Below, one piece after another: positions 43,077 through 54,800 of a stretch of 64,000 nucleotides of DNA. Where the stretch lies: the NCBI GenBank assembly GCA_014843695.1, contig CM026400.1, positions 43,554,074 to 43,618,073 of the forward strand, written 5' to 3'. The notes under the pieces are model-generated. The model saw only the letters and a program-made list of their open reading frames with translations. It had not been told where the DNA came from and did not search any database. This stretch comes from Archivesica marissinica. Lineage: Eukaryota; Mollusca; Bivalvia; Venerida; Vesicomyidae. Position 1 is the stretch's first letter, and the number at the start of each line of letters is the position of its first letter. A program made the translations under genes and the position numbers.

Positions 43077-43330
43077 TGGCTGTTCGATTAGCGCAGTGGT
43101 TAATGCGCTCGCTTCTCACAAATGCAACCCGAGTTCGATCATCCTCACACTTGGAAGTATGTGAGATGGTACGGTGGTCACCAGATCAGACAGGTGGGTT
43201 TTCTCCGGGTACTCCGGTTTCCTCCGACACGAATGACCACAAATACTCTGGCATCCGCTCCAACAATAGTGGTTAATATAAGATGTTACATCTTGTTTCC
43301 CAGTCATTGTTAATTAAATAAATAAAGTTT
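43077..43330 (+). mobile_element. SINE family S3
   Basis: Head 'ggctgttcgattagcgcagt', degraded B box 'cgagttcgatcat', body 'gtatgtgagatggtacggtg', tail C 'gtggttaatataagatgtta' ending in 'aataaataaag'. Confidence 0.85.
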
Positions 43331-43517
43331 AAACTTAACCCCACACAGTTGTCACAGGTGAGCGATTCCATTGGACATCATTGATATACCTCATCCCCCT
43401 CCCTTATGTCATAATTGACGAAACTGCAACATTTTAAAAATCATCTTTAATACCAGGAATCATAAAACTCGTATTTATTTTTAAATACGCAATTAACTTT
43501 CATAAGTTATCTTTCTC

Positions 43518-43914
43518 TTAAAGCGACATTACATCGCAAAAAAACAAATAAAATGCATTGTTCACGTATAAATGCATTGCTACTGAAATTATTCCGAATA
43601 CTTTCGAACACTAACAATTTAATCAATAAACAGTGTTTTTGTGGTTTACAAACTTTCAAAATTGAAAGTAAGATTTCATATAATGATAAAGATGTACAAT
43701 ATATCGTGTTATTCAAGATACATGCGTTGTATTACGCATGGATGTCGACCATATTTACTTTATTTTGTTATGTAAACAAACCGCGTATACGACGTTTGTT
43801 TATTAGTTGAAATACTCAGTTTTTGAGGCAAATATCTGAGAAAATATTATACCATGTAATAGGAAATTACATTCTGCAGAAATTTGCATTTTCACTGATG
43901 TAGTGTCACTTTAA
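43518..43914 (+). mobile_element. TTAA-flanked MITE family T1, complete
   Basis: TTAA at both ends (43518-43521, 43911-43914), with terminal inverted repeats 'agcgacattacatcg' and 'tgatgtagtgtcact'. About 397 bp, non-coding. The right TTAA is also the left TTAA of the next element. Confidence 0.84.
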
Positions 43915-44032
43915 AGCAGCACTATATCGTAATAAAGGATGTTTTTGGTAAAATATAAATACTAATGTATGTGTGTTTACAAAAATCGAAATAGTCGCTC
44001 AGAAACGATACAAATCCAATAAATATATTAGT

Positions 44033-44300
44033 TATTTTTTTTTATATTTCGGGTTTTACGCCTGCATCAGCACCATTTTGGGCTATATCGCCGGCGGGCA
44101 GTTTACTTAACAACACCTTTCCTGGGCAGGCTCCAGCGGTTAACCAGTACTTGGGTGCACCAACCTCCGTAAGAAACTGCCAACTTTTTCATATAAATGA
44201 GACACGGCCTGAGCGGGACTCGAACCCGTGACCATCAGTGATGATAGGGTACAGTGGTATACAAGTCAGCGACCTTAACCACTCGACCACGGAGGCGGAC
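44033..44300 (-). mobile_element. SINE family S1, tail A, with 13-bp TSD
   Basis: It is flanked by perfect taaatatattagt at 44020-44032 and 44301-44313. Tail A ends 'ttatatttcgggttttacgc' next to a T run. Head B box antisense 'gactcgaacccgtgacc'. It inserted into the T2 element. Confidence 0.92.
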
Positions 44301-44440
44301 TAAATATATTAGTAAAACGCGATAACTGTGGCCTTTATTTACCAATACTGGATTAACCCATAACAATGAAATAGGGAAATGTGATGAACATGGTATACGA
44401 TTTATATCTCATATCGCAAGTTTGAATCAAGTAGCTACGT

Positions 44441-44505
44441 GGTCTAGTGGATAAAACATGTGCTTTGTAATATTACTGTCCTGGATCGAATCCTGGACGT
44501 TGCGT
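44441..44505 (+). mobile_element. tRNA-like sequence (left of inverted pair)
   Basis: 'tacgtggtctagtggataaa' then 'ctggatcgaatcctggacg'. The boxes are present but the stems are weak. It shares 'cgtggtctagtggata' and a 'gtaatattactg'-like stretch with the reverse-oriented copy at 44953-45033. Confidence 0.5.
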
Positions 44506-44664
44506 CATTTTTTATTTTTGACAACCAGATTTCTTTACATGGAGAAGGAATACACAAGTAAATATATTTGTAACATGATTTTCTCGTGCACTAATACCGA
44601 GTATATTTGAAATTGGTGTCATATTAGATTACATATAGAATCTAGTAACATCGTAAAAATTAAA

Positions 44665-44871
44665 ATGAATAAAGAAAATGCTTGCAATGAGAATGAAACG
44701 AAAAGAGAGGCAGAGGAGCGATTTCGTAAGACCGATATTGCAGTGGAACAAGTTTGTGAGCCGTTCATTATTGAGGTCAGTGATGAGGAGGGAACAGACA
44801 CCGAAGTGAGCATGATGACTACTCAGACACGGACAGTGCATTTTGATGATTTGTATAATTATATGTCATGA
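44665..44871 (+). CDS. Unassigned acidic 68-residue open frame inside T2
   Basis: It reads MNKENACNENETKREAEERF, continues with KTDIAVEQVCEPFIIEVSDE, and ends FDDLYNYMS with TGA. It is hydrophilic and acidic, with no repeats, signal or recognised domain. It lies between two inverted tRNA-like segments in the part of T2 that the short copy lacks. It could be a transposon accessory peptide, a captured exon or chance. Confidence 0.27.
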   Translation: MNKENACNENETKREAEERFRKTDIAVEQVCEPFIIEVSDEEGTDTEVSMMTTQTRTVHFDDLYNYMS

Positions 44872-44952
44872 CATGTACACATAAAGAAAAAAGAAAAAAA
44901 AGAAATATATCTAAATAAATATTAAAAAAACAACAACAACAAAAAACGTTAT

Positions 44953-45033
44953 TGGAAAAGTGGTTCGAACCTACACCACACAAAGACAATAATATTGCAA
45001 GCCTGATAAACTATCCACTAGACCACGAATCGG
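44953..45033 (-). mobile_element. tRNA-like sequence (right of inverted pair)
   Basis: On minus: 'gattcgtggtctagtggata' then 'gtgtaggttcgaacc'. It faces the copy at 44441. tRNA-like but with poor acceptor stem. Confidence 0.5.
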
Positions 45034-45663
45034 TTACAAAATAAATCAACGCATTTAAATTTAAGAATACGAAAATATACACATTAACGACAAGTATCGG
45101 ATAATATTCCTGATTTACCAGTATTTGGATTACACCAGGTACCGTTAAAATAAAATTATCCCGATCCATTAATACACCGTCGTATACGCGAATTGTTTAT
45201 CAACAAACGAAATGGTTTATCAACACACGAAATGTAAACATGCACAGCGCGCATGCGTGAAACAACAGCGGATGTAGAAAACAACGTTAGAATGTCAACA
45301 TATTTTGAACATGAAAAACTATCAATCTATCTTCCTCTAATGTCGAACCCCTCGCGGGGATGTAGACATGTCCGTAAAAGACTTAGATAACAGAGGTATG
45401 AATCGACAATCAAGTAATTCAATTAAAAAAGACAACGTGGGACAAATGGGGACGATGCATTCCGAATGTAAACAAGTGCGGACGATGCGTTCCGATTGTA
45501 AACAAGTGCGTGACCGACTGACTCGGAATGTCCTACGTTCGGTTTCGAGTTTGTTTTATCGCAAAAAAACCCACTATTTACTAATTGACCATAATTATAC
45601 AACGTATAATGTAAGAAAACAGCATTGCTACCCATACGTACAATTTGAATTTTTCAAATATCT

Positions 45664-45669
45664 TTTATT
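45664..45669 (-). terminator. AATAAA poly(A) signal of the CAP gene, in transposon sequence
   Basis: It reads AATAAA on minus, 28 bp past the stop of the CAP terminal exon. The surrounding 'caaatatcttttatttcata' is identical to the right end of the T2 element at 47590-47610, so the signal was supplied by the transposon. A normal distance, but use is inferred. Confidence 0.6.
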
Positions 45670-45696
45670 TCATACGATATCGGGCTTTTTTAATCA

Positions 45697-45848
45697 TTAT
45701 ATTGTCTTGCCGATATTTTTATCAAAAGAGTCCATCATGTTTCCGGCTGGTCTATAATTAGCAACAACGTAGGTGGTTCCGCTGTCAGCCTTGCTCCAGG
45801 CCATGCCCAGCTCTACCGACTCCTTCCACACCACTTGCGTAAAATGAC
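45697..45848 (-). CDS. CAP gene terminal exon
   Basis: Acceptor 'attttgtag', entered in phase 1 (GGT). It encodes GHFTQVVWKESVELGMAWSK, then ADSGTTYVVANYRPAGNMMD, then SFDKNIGKTI and TAA at 45697-45699. It contains CAP signature 1 (GHFTQ-V-V-W) and the V-V-A-x-Y-x-P-x-G-N end strand. The last residues after NMMDSFDKN match the normal family end, so the protein is not truncated. Only about 12 nt separate the stop from the T2 transposon remnant that forms the rest of the 3' UTR. Confidence 0.9.
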
Positions 45849-48800
45849 CTACAAAATAAAATGCGATTATGATCATTATTGATGCTGTACCTTCTAGTTT
45901 AAACATAGTTTATTTCAAATCATACAGCATATACAAATATACAGTTTACACAAAATTTAGATACATGAATGAAAAGGGATTAGAACCGAAAGCTATTATA
46001 GCTTATAGAGGTCTTCTCCTATAGCAAAGTACTTAATGCAATTGCGATATGACAGTGTTGTACTATTTTCTAAACAATTAATACGTTTTAATCATGAACT
46101 GTAAATTAGAATATCCATAAGATAATAAGATTAATAAGGGTGAAACAAGTGCATACTAATTTAGAAGGTTGAAATTGAGATTGACTCAGAAGAAGAAAAG
46201 AAATGATAGAACAAGGAATATGATAGATTCATTCGGATAGTTCAATGGTAGGGTCAAGCATGCAACATTTAGTGAACAGAAGCTCATGAAAATCGTCTGC
46301 TTTCCCGGATGTAGTTTTGGACTGCTTGAAATATGTTTGCGTTGCAATCATCGCTAAGATTCCGGTCTCCGTGTAATAGAGTGTTATAGTATGGTACAAT
46401 ATTTAGACCTTCTAATTTATACAATCAGTGTTTCACACCTATTTCCTGCCGCGCTCTTGAATCGACGTTTGTTTGTCATTGGAGTCAATACTAAACACGC
46501 GATTCTTTCGATTAGAGATAATTTAGCTAAGATCAGTCTATTTAAGAAATAATAGGTATCAACCGTGGTATATCGCAGAATAACCCGAGCTTGTCGTTCT
46601 TATGCGTAGAAATATATCACGAAGGCCGAAGGCTGTCGTTCTTATGCGTTATTTCTACGCATAAGAACGACAAACTCGGGTTATTCTGCGATATACCCTA
46701 TGTTGATATGCATTTGATTTAATCGATCTTCGTGGTTCGTTGATTATATACATATCCATAGTAAGGACGATTCGTTTTATCCATTCAATTCAATTCAAAT
46801 TTATGTTTCCAAATCGAATAACATATCGTGCTGCATACAACATACAGTATATTTAACTACATATGTATCTCATAAATTGCCATTCATACCGCTCACCGCC
46901 CTCGTAGAAATGTACTCACCTGTGTCCATACTGAATCCTTGCTTGTTAAAGTTATAATACTTAATTTCGTCATACCACGACTTAACAGCCATTTCCGCTG
47001 GAAAAAAAATACACACATGTTACTTAAAGCAGCATTATATCGTAATAAAGGATGTTTTGGGTAAAATATAAATACTAATGTGTGTGTGTTTACAAAAATC
47101 GAAATAGTCGCTCAGAAACGATAAAATTCCAATAAATTTAAACCGTCGTATACGCGAATTTGTTTATCAACACACGAAATGTAAACACGCACAGCGCGCA
47201 TGCGTGAAACACCAGAGGATGTAGAAAACAACGTATATATTTTGAACATGAAAGACTATCTATCTTCCTCTAATGTCGAACCCCTCGCGGGGATGTAGAA
47301 ATATCCCTAAAAGACTTAGCTAACAGAGGTATGAATCAACATATCAAGTAATTTAATTAAAAAGACTACATGGGACAAATGGGGACGATGCATTCCGAAT
47401 GTAAACAAGTGCGGGCGATGCGTTACGGTTGTAAACAAGTGAGTGACCGATCGACTCGGAAAGTCCTACTTTCGGTTTCGAGTTTGTTTTATCGCAAAAG
47501 AACACTGTTTACCAAATGAACATTAGCATACAAAGTATAATGTTAGAATGTGTAGCAGCATTGCTACCCATACGTAAAATTTGAATTTTTCAAATATCTT
47601 TTATTTCATACGATGTAATGCTGCTTTAAACGTCACCGGACGGAGGGGGTGGTAGTATCTAAGTAGTCGCCAGGAGGATATTATAAAGGTGGTCACCGGA
47701 CGACAGGGGGTAGTATGGTAATCACCATGGAGGTTAGTATCTAGGTAGTCACTGGACGAGAGGGAGGGGTGGTAGTATCTAGGTAGTCACCGGACGAGAG
47801 GAGGGTGGTAGTATCTAGGTAGTCACCGGACGTATATGTTGTAACAATAGGAGAATGACGTATATGTTGTAACTATAAGAGACTGACGTATATGTTGTAA
47901 CTATAAGAGACTGACGTATATGTTGTAACTATAGGAGAATGACGTATATGTTGTAACTATAGGAGACAGACGTATATGTTGTAACTATAGGAGAATGACG
48001 TATATGTTGTAACTATAGGAGAATGACATATATGGTGTAACTATAAGAGAATGACATATATGGTGTAACTATAGGAGAATGACATATATGTTGTAACTAT
48101 GAGAGAGTGGCATATATGTTGTAACCATAGGATAATGACGTATATGTTGTAACTATAGGAGAATGACATATATGTTGTAACTATAAGAGACTGACGTATA
48201 TGTTGTAACCATAGGATAATGACGTATATGTTGTAACTATAGAAGAATGACGTATATGTTGTAACTATAAGAGAATGACGTATATGTTGTAACTATAAGA
48301 GAATGACGTATATGTTGTAACGATAGGAGAATGACGTATATGTTGTAACCATAGGAGAATGACGTATATGTTGTAACTATAGGAGAATGACGTATATGTT
48401 ATAACTATAGGAGAATGACATATATGTTGTAACCATAGGAGAATCACGTACATTTTGTAACTATAGGAGAATGACGTATATGTTGTAACCATAGGATAAT
48501 GACGTACATTTTGTAACTATAGGAGAATGACGTATATGTTGTAACTATAGGAGAATGCCGTACATTTTGTAACTATAGGAGAATGACGTATATGTTGTAA
48601 CTATAGGAGAATGCCGTACATTTTGTAACTATAGGATAATGACGTACATTTTGTAACTATAGGAGAATGACGTATATGTTGTAACTATAGGAGAATGACG
48701 TATATGCTATAACTATAGGAGAATGACATATATGTTGTAACCATAGGAGAATCACGTACATTTTGTAACTATAGGAGAATGACGTATATGTTGTAACTAT

Positions 48801-51800
48801 AGGATAATGACGTACATTTTGTAACTATAGGAGAATGACGTATATGTTGTAACTATAGGAGAATGACGTATATGTTATAACTATAGGAGAATGACATATA
48901 TGTTGTAACCATAGGAGAATCACGTACATTTTGTAACTATAGGAGAATGACGTATATGTTGTAACTATAGGATAATGACGTATATGTTGTAACTATAGGA
49001 GAATGACGTACCTGTCGGAACTATGGAGTTATCACTCGACCAGTAACAATATAGATTTTCCCCCACCTTGCCGCCAGATGGCAGGGTGCAGTTGCTGTGC
49101 TCCATAACGTCTCTTTTAGCAAGCTCGTCGGCATAAGTCTGCGAGTATTGCACTAAATCCTGTGCCTCCCAAATGTCCTGTAAGAAAAAGTCATCGTTGT
49201 ATTTTTATTTGGTTTGGAATATTATGCAATGACCCGTCGGTACCCACGTCAGTTATAATTAAGCCAGGGCAAGCGCTTGTGAATTGTCGAGCTCTTCTTA
49301 AATATACAGTCTACAACCGTTATGTCAAAGTCGGTTATGTCGAATATCTCGAAGTCGGATCAAAGTCCCGTTTCAGACACTATCATTGTACACATAACTG
49401 GCTCCGTTTATATCGAAGTCAAACTTCGGTTATGTCGAAATATTTTGTTCAGTCTGTCGAAATTGGACATAACGGATGTAGATTTCCTCCTATGCCAACC
49501 CTCTATATATCCAAGTTTCATCCAAATACATCCACAAGAGTTATCCTGTCCACGGTGAAGGTTGTTCAACAACAGGGAGACACGGCTGATCTCACGACTT
49601 GCACGTCACGGTCGGGCATATTCGGCCTGGCTGACCTCCTGACGGCGTGCACGTCACGGTCTGGTCATGTTTGGTCTGGCTAACCTCACTGTGTGCACAT
49701 CACGGTCGAGGTATAGCTAGCCTGGCTGACCTCCTCACGGCATGCACGTCACGGTCGGGGCATATCTAGCCTGGCTGACCTCCTCGCTGCGTGCACGTCA
49801 CGGTCGTGTCATATCTAGCCTGGCTGACCTCCTCACGGCGTGCACGTCACGGTCGTGTCATATCTAGCCTGACTGACCTCGCGGCGTGCACGTCACGGTC
49901 GTGTCATATCTAGTCTGGCTGACCTCCTCACGGCGTGCACGTCACGGTCGGGGCATATCTAGCCTGGATAACCTCACGGCGTGCACGTCACGGTCGAGGC
50001 ATATCTAGCCTGACTGACCTCCTCGCTGCGTGCACGTCACGGTCGTGTCATATCTAGCCTGGCTGACCTCATCGCTGCGTGCACGTCACGGTCGTGTCAT
50101 ATCTAGCCAGGCTGACCTCCTCACGGCGTGCACGTCACGGTCGTGTCATACCTAGCCTGACTGACCTCGCGGCGTGCACGTCACGGTCGTGTCATATCTA
50201 GTCTGGCTGACCTCCTCACGGCGTGCACGTCACGGTCGGGCATATCTAACATGGCTGACCTCCTCGCGGCGTGCAAGTCACGGTCGGGGCACATCTAGCC
50301 TGGCTGACCTCCTCATGGCGTGCACGTCACGGTCGGGGCACATCTAGCCTGGCTGACCTCCTCGCGGCGTGCACGTCACGGTCGTGTCATATCTAGCCTG
50401 GCTGACCTCCTCGCGGCGTGCACGTCACGGTCGGGGCACATCTAGCCTGGCTGACCTCCTCGCAGCGTGCACGTCACGGTCGGGCACATCTAGCCTGGCT
50501 GACCTCCTCGCGGCGTGCACGTCACGGTCGGGCACATCTAGCCTGGCTGACCTCCTCGCGGCGTGCACGTCACGGTCGTATCATATCTAACAGCATGGTA
50601 GGGTACTGGGATCTTCTGGTTGTCTTCTGGTTGTCTAACTTGCGACATATGACACACGCCTCATTCAACAAAGGTATGGACGGACCCTGGAGCGACATAG
50701 ACGACCACATTATGTCAACTGTCATATCTGTGTTTATGCTTCTGTGGGATGACCAACGTTGAGGATGGTTCACGGTGTAACGTCGTCATATTCGCTGTGA
50801 CAGTAAGTCGTCATATCCACTGTGACTAAGTTGTCATAACCACGGTGACGGTAAGTCGTCATATACACGGTGACGGTAAGTCGTCATATCCACGGTGACG
50901 GTAAGTCGTCATATCCACGGTGACGGTAAGTCGTCATATCCACGGTGACGGTAAGTCGTCATATCCACGGTGACGGTAAGTCGTCATACCCACGGTGACG
51001 GTAAGTCATCATATCTACGGTGACAGTAAGTCGTCATATCCACGGTGAAGGTAAGTCATCATATCCACGGTGACGGTAAGTCGTCATATCCACGGTGAAG
51101 GTAAGTCGTCATATCCACGGTAACGGTAAGTCATCATATCCACGGTGACGGTAAGTCATCATATCTACGGTGACAGTAAGTCGTCATATCCACGGTGACG
51201 GTATGTCGTCATATCCACGGTAACGGTAAGTCATCATATCCACGGTGACGGTAAGTCGTCATATCCACGGTGACGGTAAGTCGTCATATCCACGGTGAAA
51301 GTAAGTCGTCATATCCACGGTGACGGTAAGTCGTCATATCCACGGTGACAGTAAGTCGTCATATCCACGGTGACGGTAAGTCGTCATATCCACGGTGACA
51401 GTAAGTCGTCATATCCACGGTGACAGTAAGTCGTCATATCCACGGTGACAGTAAGTCGTCATATCCACGGTGACAGTAAGTCGTCATATCCACGGTGACA
51501 GTAAGTCGTCATATACACGGTGACGGTAAGTCGTCATATCCACGGTAACGGTAAGTCGTCATATCCACGGTGACGGTAAGTTATCATATCCACGGAGACA
51601 GTAGGTCGTCATATCAACGGTGACGGTAAGTCGTCATATCCACGGTGACGGTAAGTCGTCATATCCACGGTGACGGTAAGTCATCATATCCACGGAGACA
51701 GTAGGTCGTCATATCCACGGTGACAGTAAGTCGTCATATCCACGGTGACGGTAAGTCGTCATATCCACGGTGAGAGTAAGTCGTCATATCCACGGTGACA

Positions 51801-54800
51801 GTAAGTCGTCATATCCACGGTGACAGTAAGTCGTCATATCCACGGAGACAGTAGGTCGTCATATCCACGGTGACAGTAAGTCGTCATATCCACGGTGACG
51901 GTAAGTCGTCACATCCACGGTGACAGTAAGTCGTCATATCCATGGTGACGGTAAGTCGTCATATCCACGGTGACGGTAAGTCGTCATATTCGATGTGACA
52001 GTAAGTCGTCATATCCACTGTGACTAAGTTGTCATATCGAGGGGGGCGGTAAGTCGTCATACATACGGTAGCGGTAAGTCGTCATATTCACGGTGTAAAG
52101 TCGTCATATTCACGGTATAAAGTAGTCATATCCATGGTGACAGTAAGTCATCATACCCACGGTGACAGTAAGTCGTCATATCCACTGTGACTAAGTTGTC
52201 ATAACCACGGTGACGGTAAGTCGTCATATCCACGGTGACGGTAAGTCATCATATCCACGGTGACGGTATGTCGTCATATCCACGGTGACGGTAAGTCGTC
52301 ATACCCACGGTGACGGTAAGTCATCATATCCAAGGTGACAGTAAGTCGTCATATCCACGGTGAAGGTAAGTCGTCATATCCACGGTAACGGTAAGTCATC
52401 ATATCCACGGTGACGGTAAGTCATCATATCTACGGTGACAGTAAGTCGTCATATCCACGGTGAAGGTAAGTCGTCATATCCACGGTAACGGTAAGTCATC
52501 ATATTCACGGTGACGGTAAGTCATCATATCCACGGTGACGGTAAGTCATCATATCTACGGTGACAGTAAGTCGTCATATCCACGGTGAAGGTAAGTCGTC
52601 ATATCCACGGTAACGGTAAGTCATCATATCCACGGTGACGGTAAGTCATCATATCTACGGTGACAGTAAGTCGTCATATCCACGGTGACGGTATGTCGTC
52701 ATATCCACGGTAACGGTAAGTCATCATATCCACGGTGACGGTAAGTCGTCATATCCACGGTGACGGTCAGTCGTCATATCCACGGTGACGGTAAGTCGTC
52801 ATATCCACGGTGACGGTAAGTCGTCATATCCACGGTGACGGTAAGTCGTCATATCCACGGTGACGGTAAGTCATCATATCCACGGAGACGGTAGGTCGTC
52901 ATATCAACGGTGACGGTAAGTCGTCATATCCACGGTGACGGTAAGTCGTCATATCCACGGTGACGGTAAGTCGTCATATCCACGGAGACAGTAAGTCGTC
53001 ATATCCACGGTGACAGTAAGTCGTCATATCCACGGTGACAGTAAGTCGTCATATCCACGGAGACAGTAGGTCGTCATACAAACGGTAGCGGTAAGTCGTC
53101 ATATTCACGGTGTAAAGTCGTCATATTCACGGTATAAAGTCGTCATATCCACGGTGACAGTAAGTCATCATACCCACGGTGACAGTAAGTCATCATATCC
53201 ACGGTGACAGTAAGTCATCATATCCACGGTGACAGTAAGTCATCATATCCACGGTGACAGTAAGTTGTCATATACACGGTGACGGTAAGTCGTCATATCC
53301 ACGGAGACAGTAAGTCATCATATCCACGGTGACAGTAAGTCGTCATATACACGGTGACGGTAAGTCGTCATATCCACGGTGACAGTAAATCGTCATATCC
53401 ACGGTGACAGTAAGTCGTCATATCCACGGTGACAGTAAGTCGTCATATCCACGGTGACAGTAAGTCGTCATATCCACGGAGACAGTAAGTCGTCATATCC
53501 ACGGTAACGGTAAGTCGTCATATCCACGGTAACGGTAAGTCGTCATATCCACGGAGACAGTAAGTCGTCATATCCACGGTGACAGTAAGTCGTCATATCC
53601 ACGGAGACGGTAGGTCGTCATATCAACGGTGACAGTAAGTCGTCATATACACGGTGACGGTAAGTCGTCATATCCACGGTGACAGTAAGTCGTCATATCC
53701 ACGGAGACAGTAAGTCGTCATATCCACGGTGACGGTAAGTCGTCATATCCACGGAGACAGTAAGTCGTCATATCCACGGTGACGGTAGGTCGTCATATCC
53801 ACGGAGACAGTAAGTCGCCATATCCACGGAGACAGTAAGTCGTCATATCCACGGAGACAGTAAGTCGTCATATCCACGGTGACGGTAAGTCGTCATATCC
53901 ACGGAGACAGTAAGTCGTCATATCCACGGTGACGGTAAGTCGTCATATCCACGGAGACAGTAAATCGCCATATCCACGGTGACAGTAAGTCGTCATACCC
54001 ACGGTGACAGTAAGTCGTCATATCCACGGTGACAGTAAGTCGTCATATCCACGGTGACAGTAAGTCGTCATATCCACGGAGACAATAAGTCGTCATATCC
54101 ACGGTAACGGTAAGTCGTCATATCCACGGTAACGGTAAGTCGTCATATCCACGGAGACAGTAAGTCGTCATATCCACGGTGACAGTAAGTCGTCATATCC
54201 ACGGAGACGGTAGGTCGTCATATCAACGGTGACAGTAAGTCGTCATATACACGGTGACGGTAAGTCGTCATATCCACGGTGACAGTAAGTCGTCATATCC
54301 ACGGAGACAGTAAGTCGTCATATCCACGGTGACGGTAAGTCGTCATATCCACGGAGACAGTAAGTCGTCATATCCACGGTGACGGTAAGTCGTCATATCC
54401 ACGGAGACAGTAAGTCGCCATATCCACGGAGACAGTAAGTCGTCATATCCACGGAGACAGTAAGTCGTCATATCCACGGTGACGGTAAGTCGTCATATCC
54501 ACGGAGACAGTAAGTCGTCATATCCACGGTGACGGTAAGTCGTCATACCCACGGAGACAGTAAGTCGCCATATCCACGGTGACAGTAAGTCGTCATACCC
54601 ACGGTGACAGTAAGTCGTCATACCCACGGTGACAGTAAGTCGTCATATCCACGGTAACGGTAAGTCGCCATATCCACGGTGACTGTAAGTCGTTATAATT
54701 ATTTCCTTCCATGTTTAGCAGTATATGCCTACCTGTATTTATTATGCGAGTGTACAGCATCCTTCATAAACTGATTCGGAGTTGTGTTCGGGTTTGTTTC

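Larger units (their letters stand above)
43911..45684 (+). mobile_element. TTAA element family T2, long form, right end truncated
   Basis: The left end TTAA + 'agcagcactatatcg' and right portion (45165-45684) match the complete short element 47024-47628. Between them lie an S1 SINE and ~850 bp absent from the short copy, including two tRNA-like segments and a 68-codon frame. The right terminus is lost after 'catacgat'. It may be the longer parent form, with the 47-kb copy a deletion derivative. Confidence 0.7.

Noticed and set aside
49162..49683. 173-codon plus-strand frame
   Set aside because: It crosses a CAP exon antisense, a MITE and the start of the 49-bp array; a composite chance frame.
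50583..50764. Missing CAP exon in the unique spacer
   Set aside because: An acceptor-like 'catcccacag' and open frame exist, but no donor gives the phase-0 junction needed and the residues do not match the expected H-G-V-P-P-L region.
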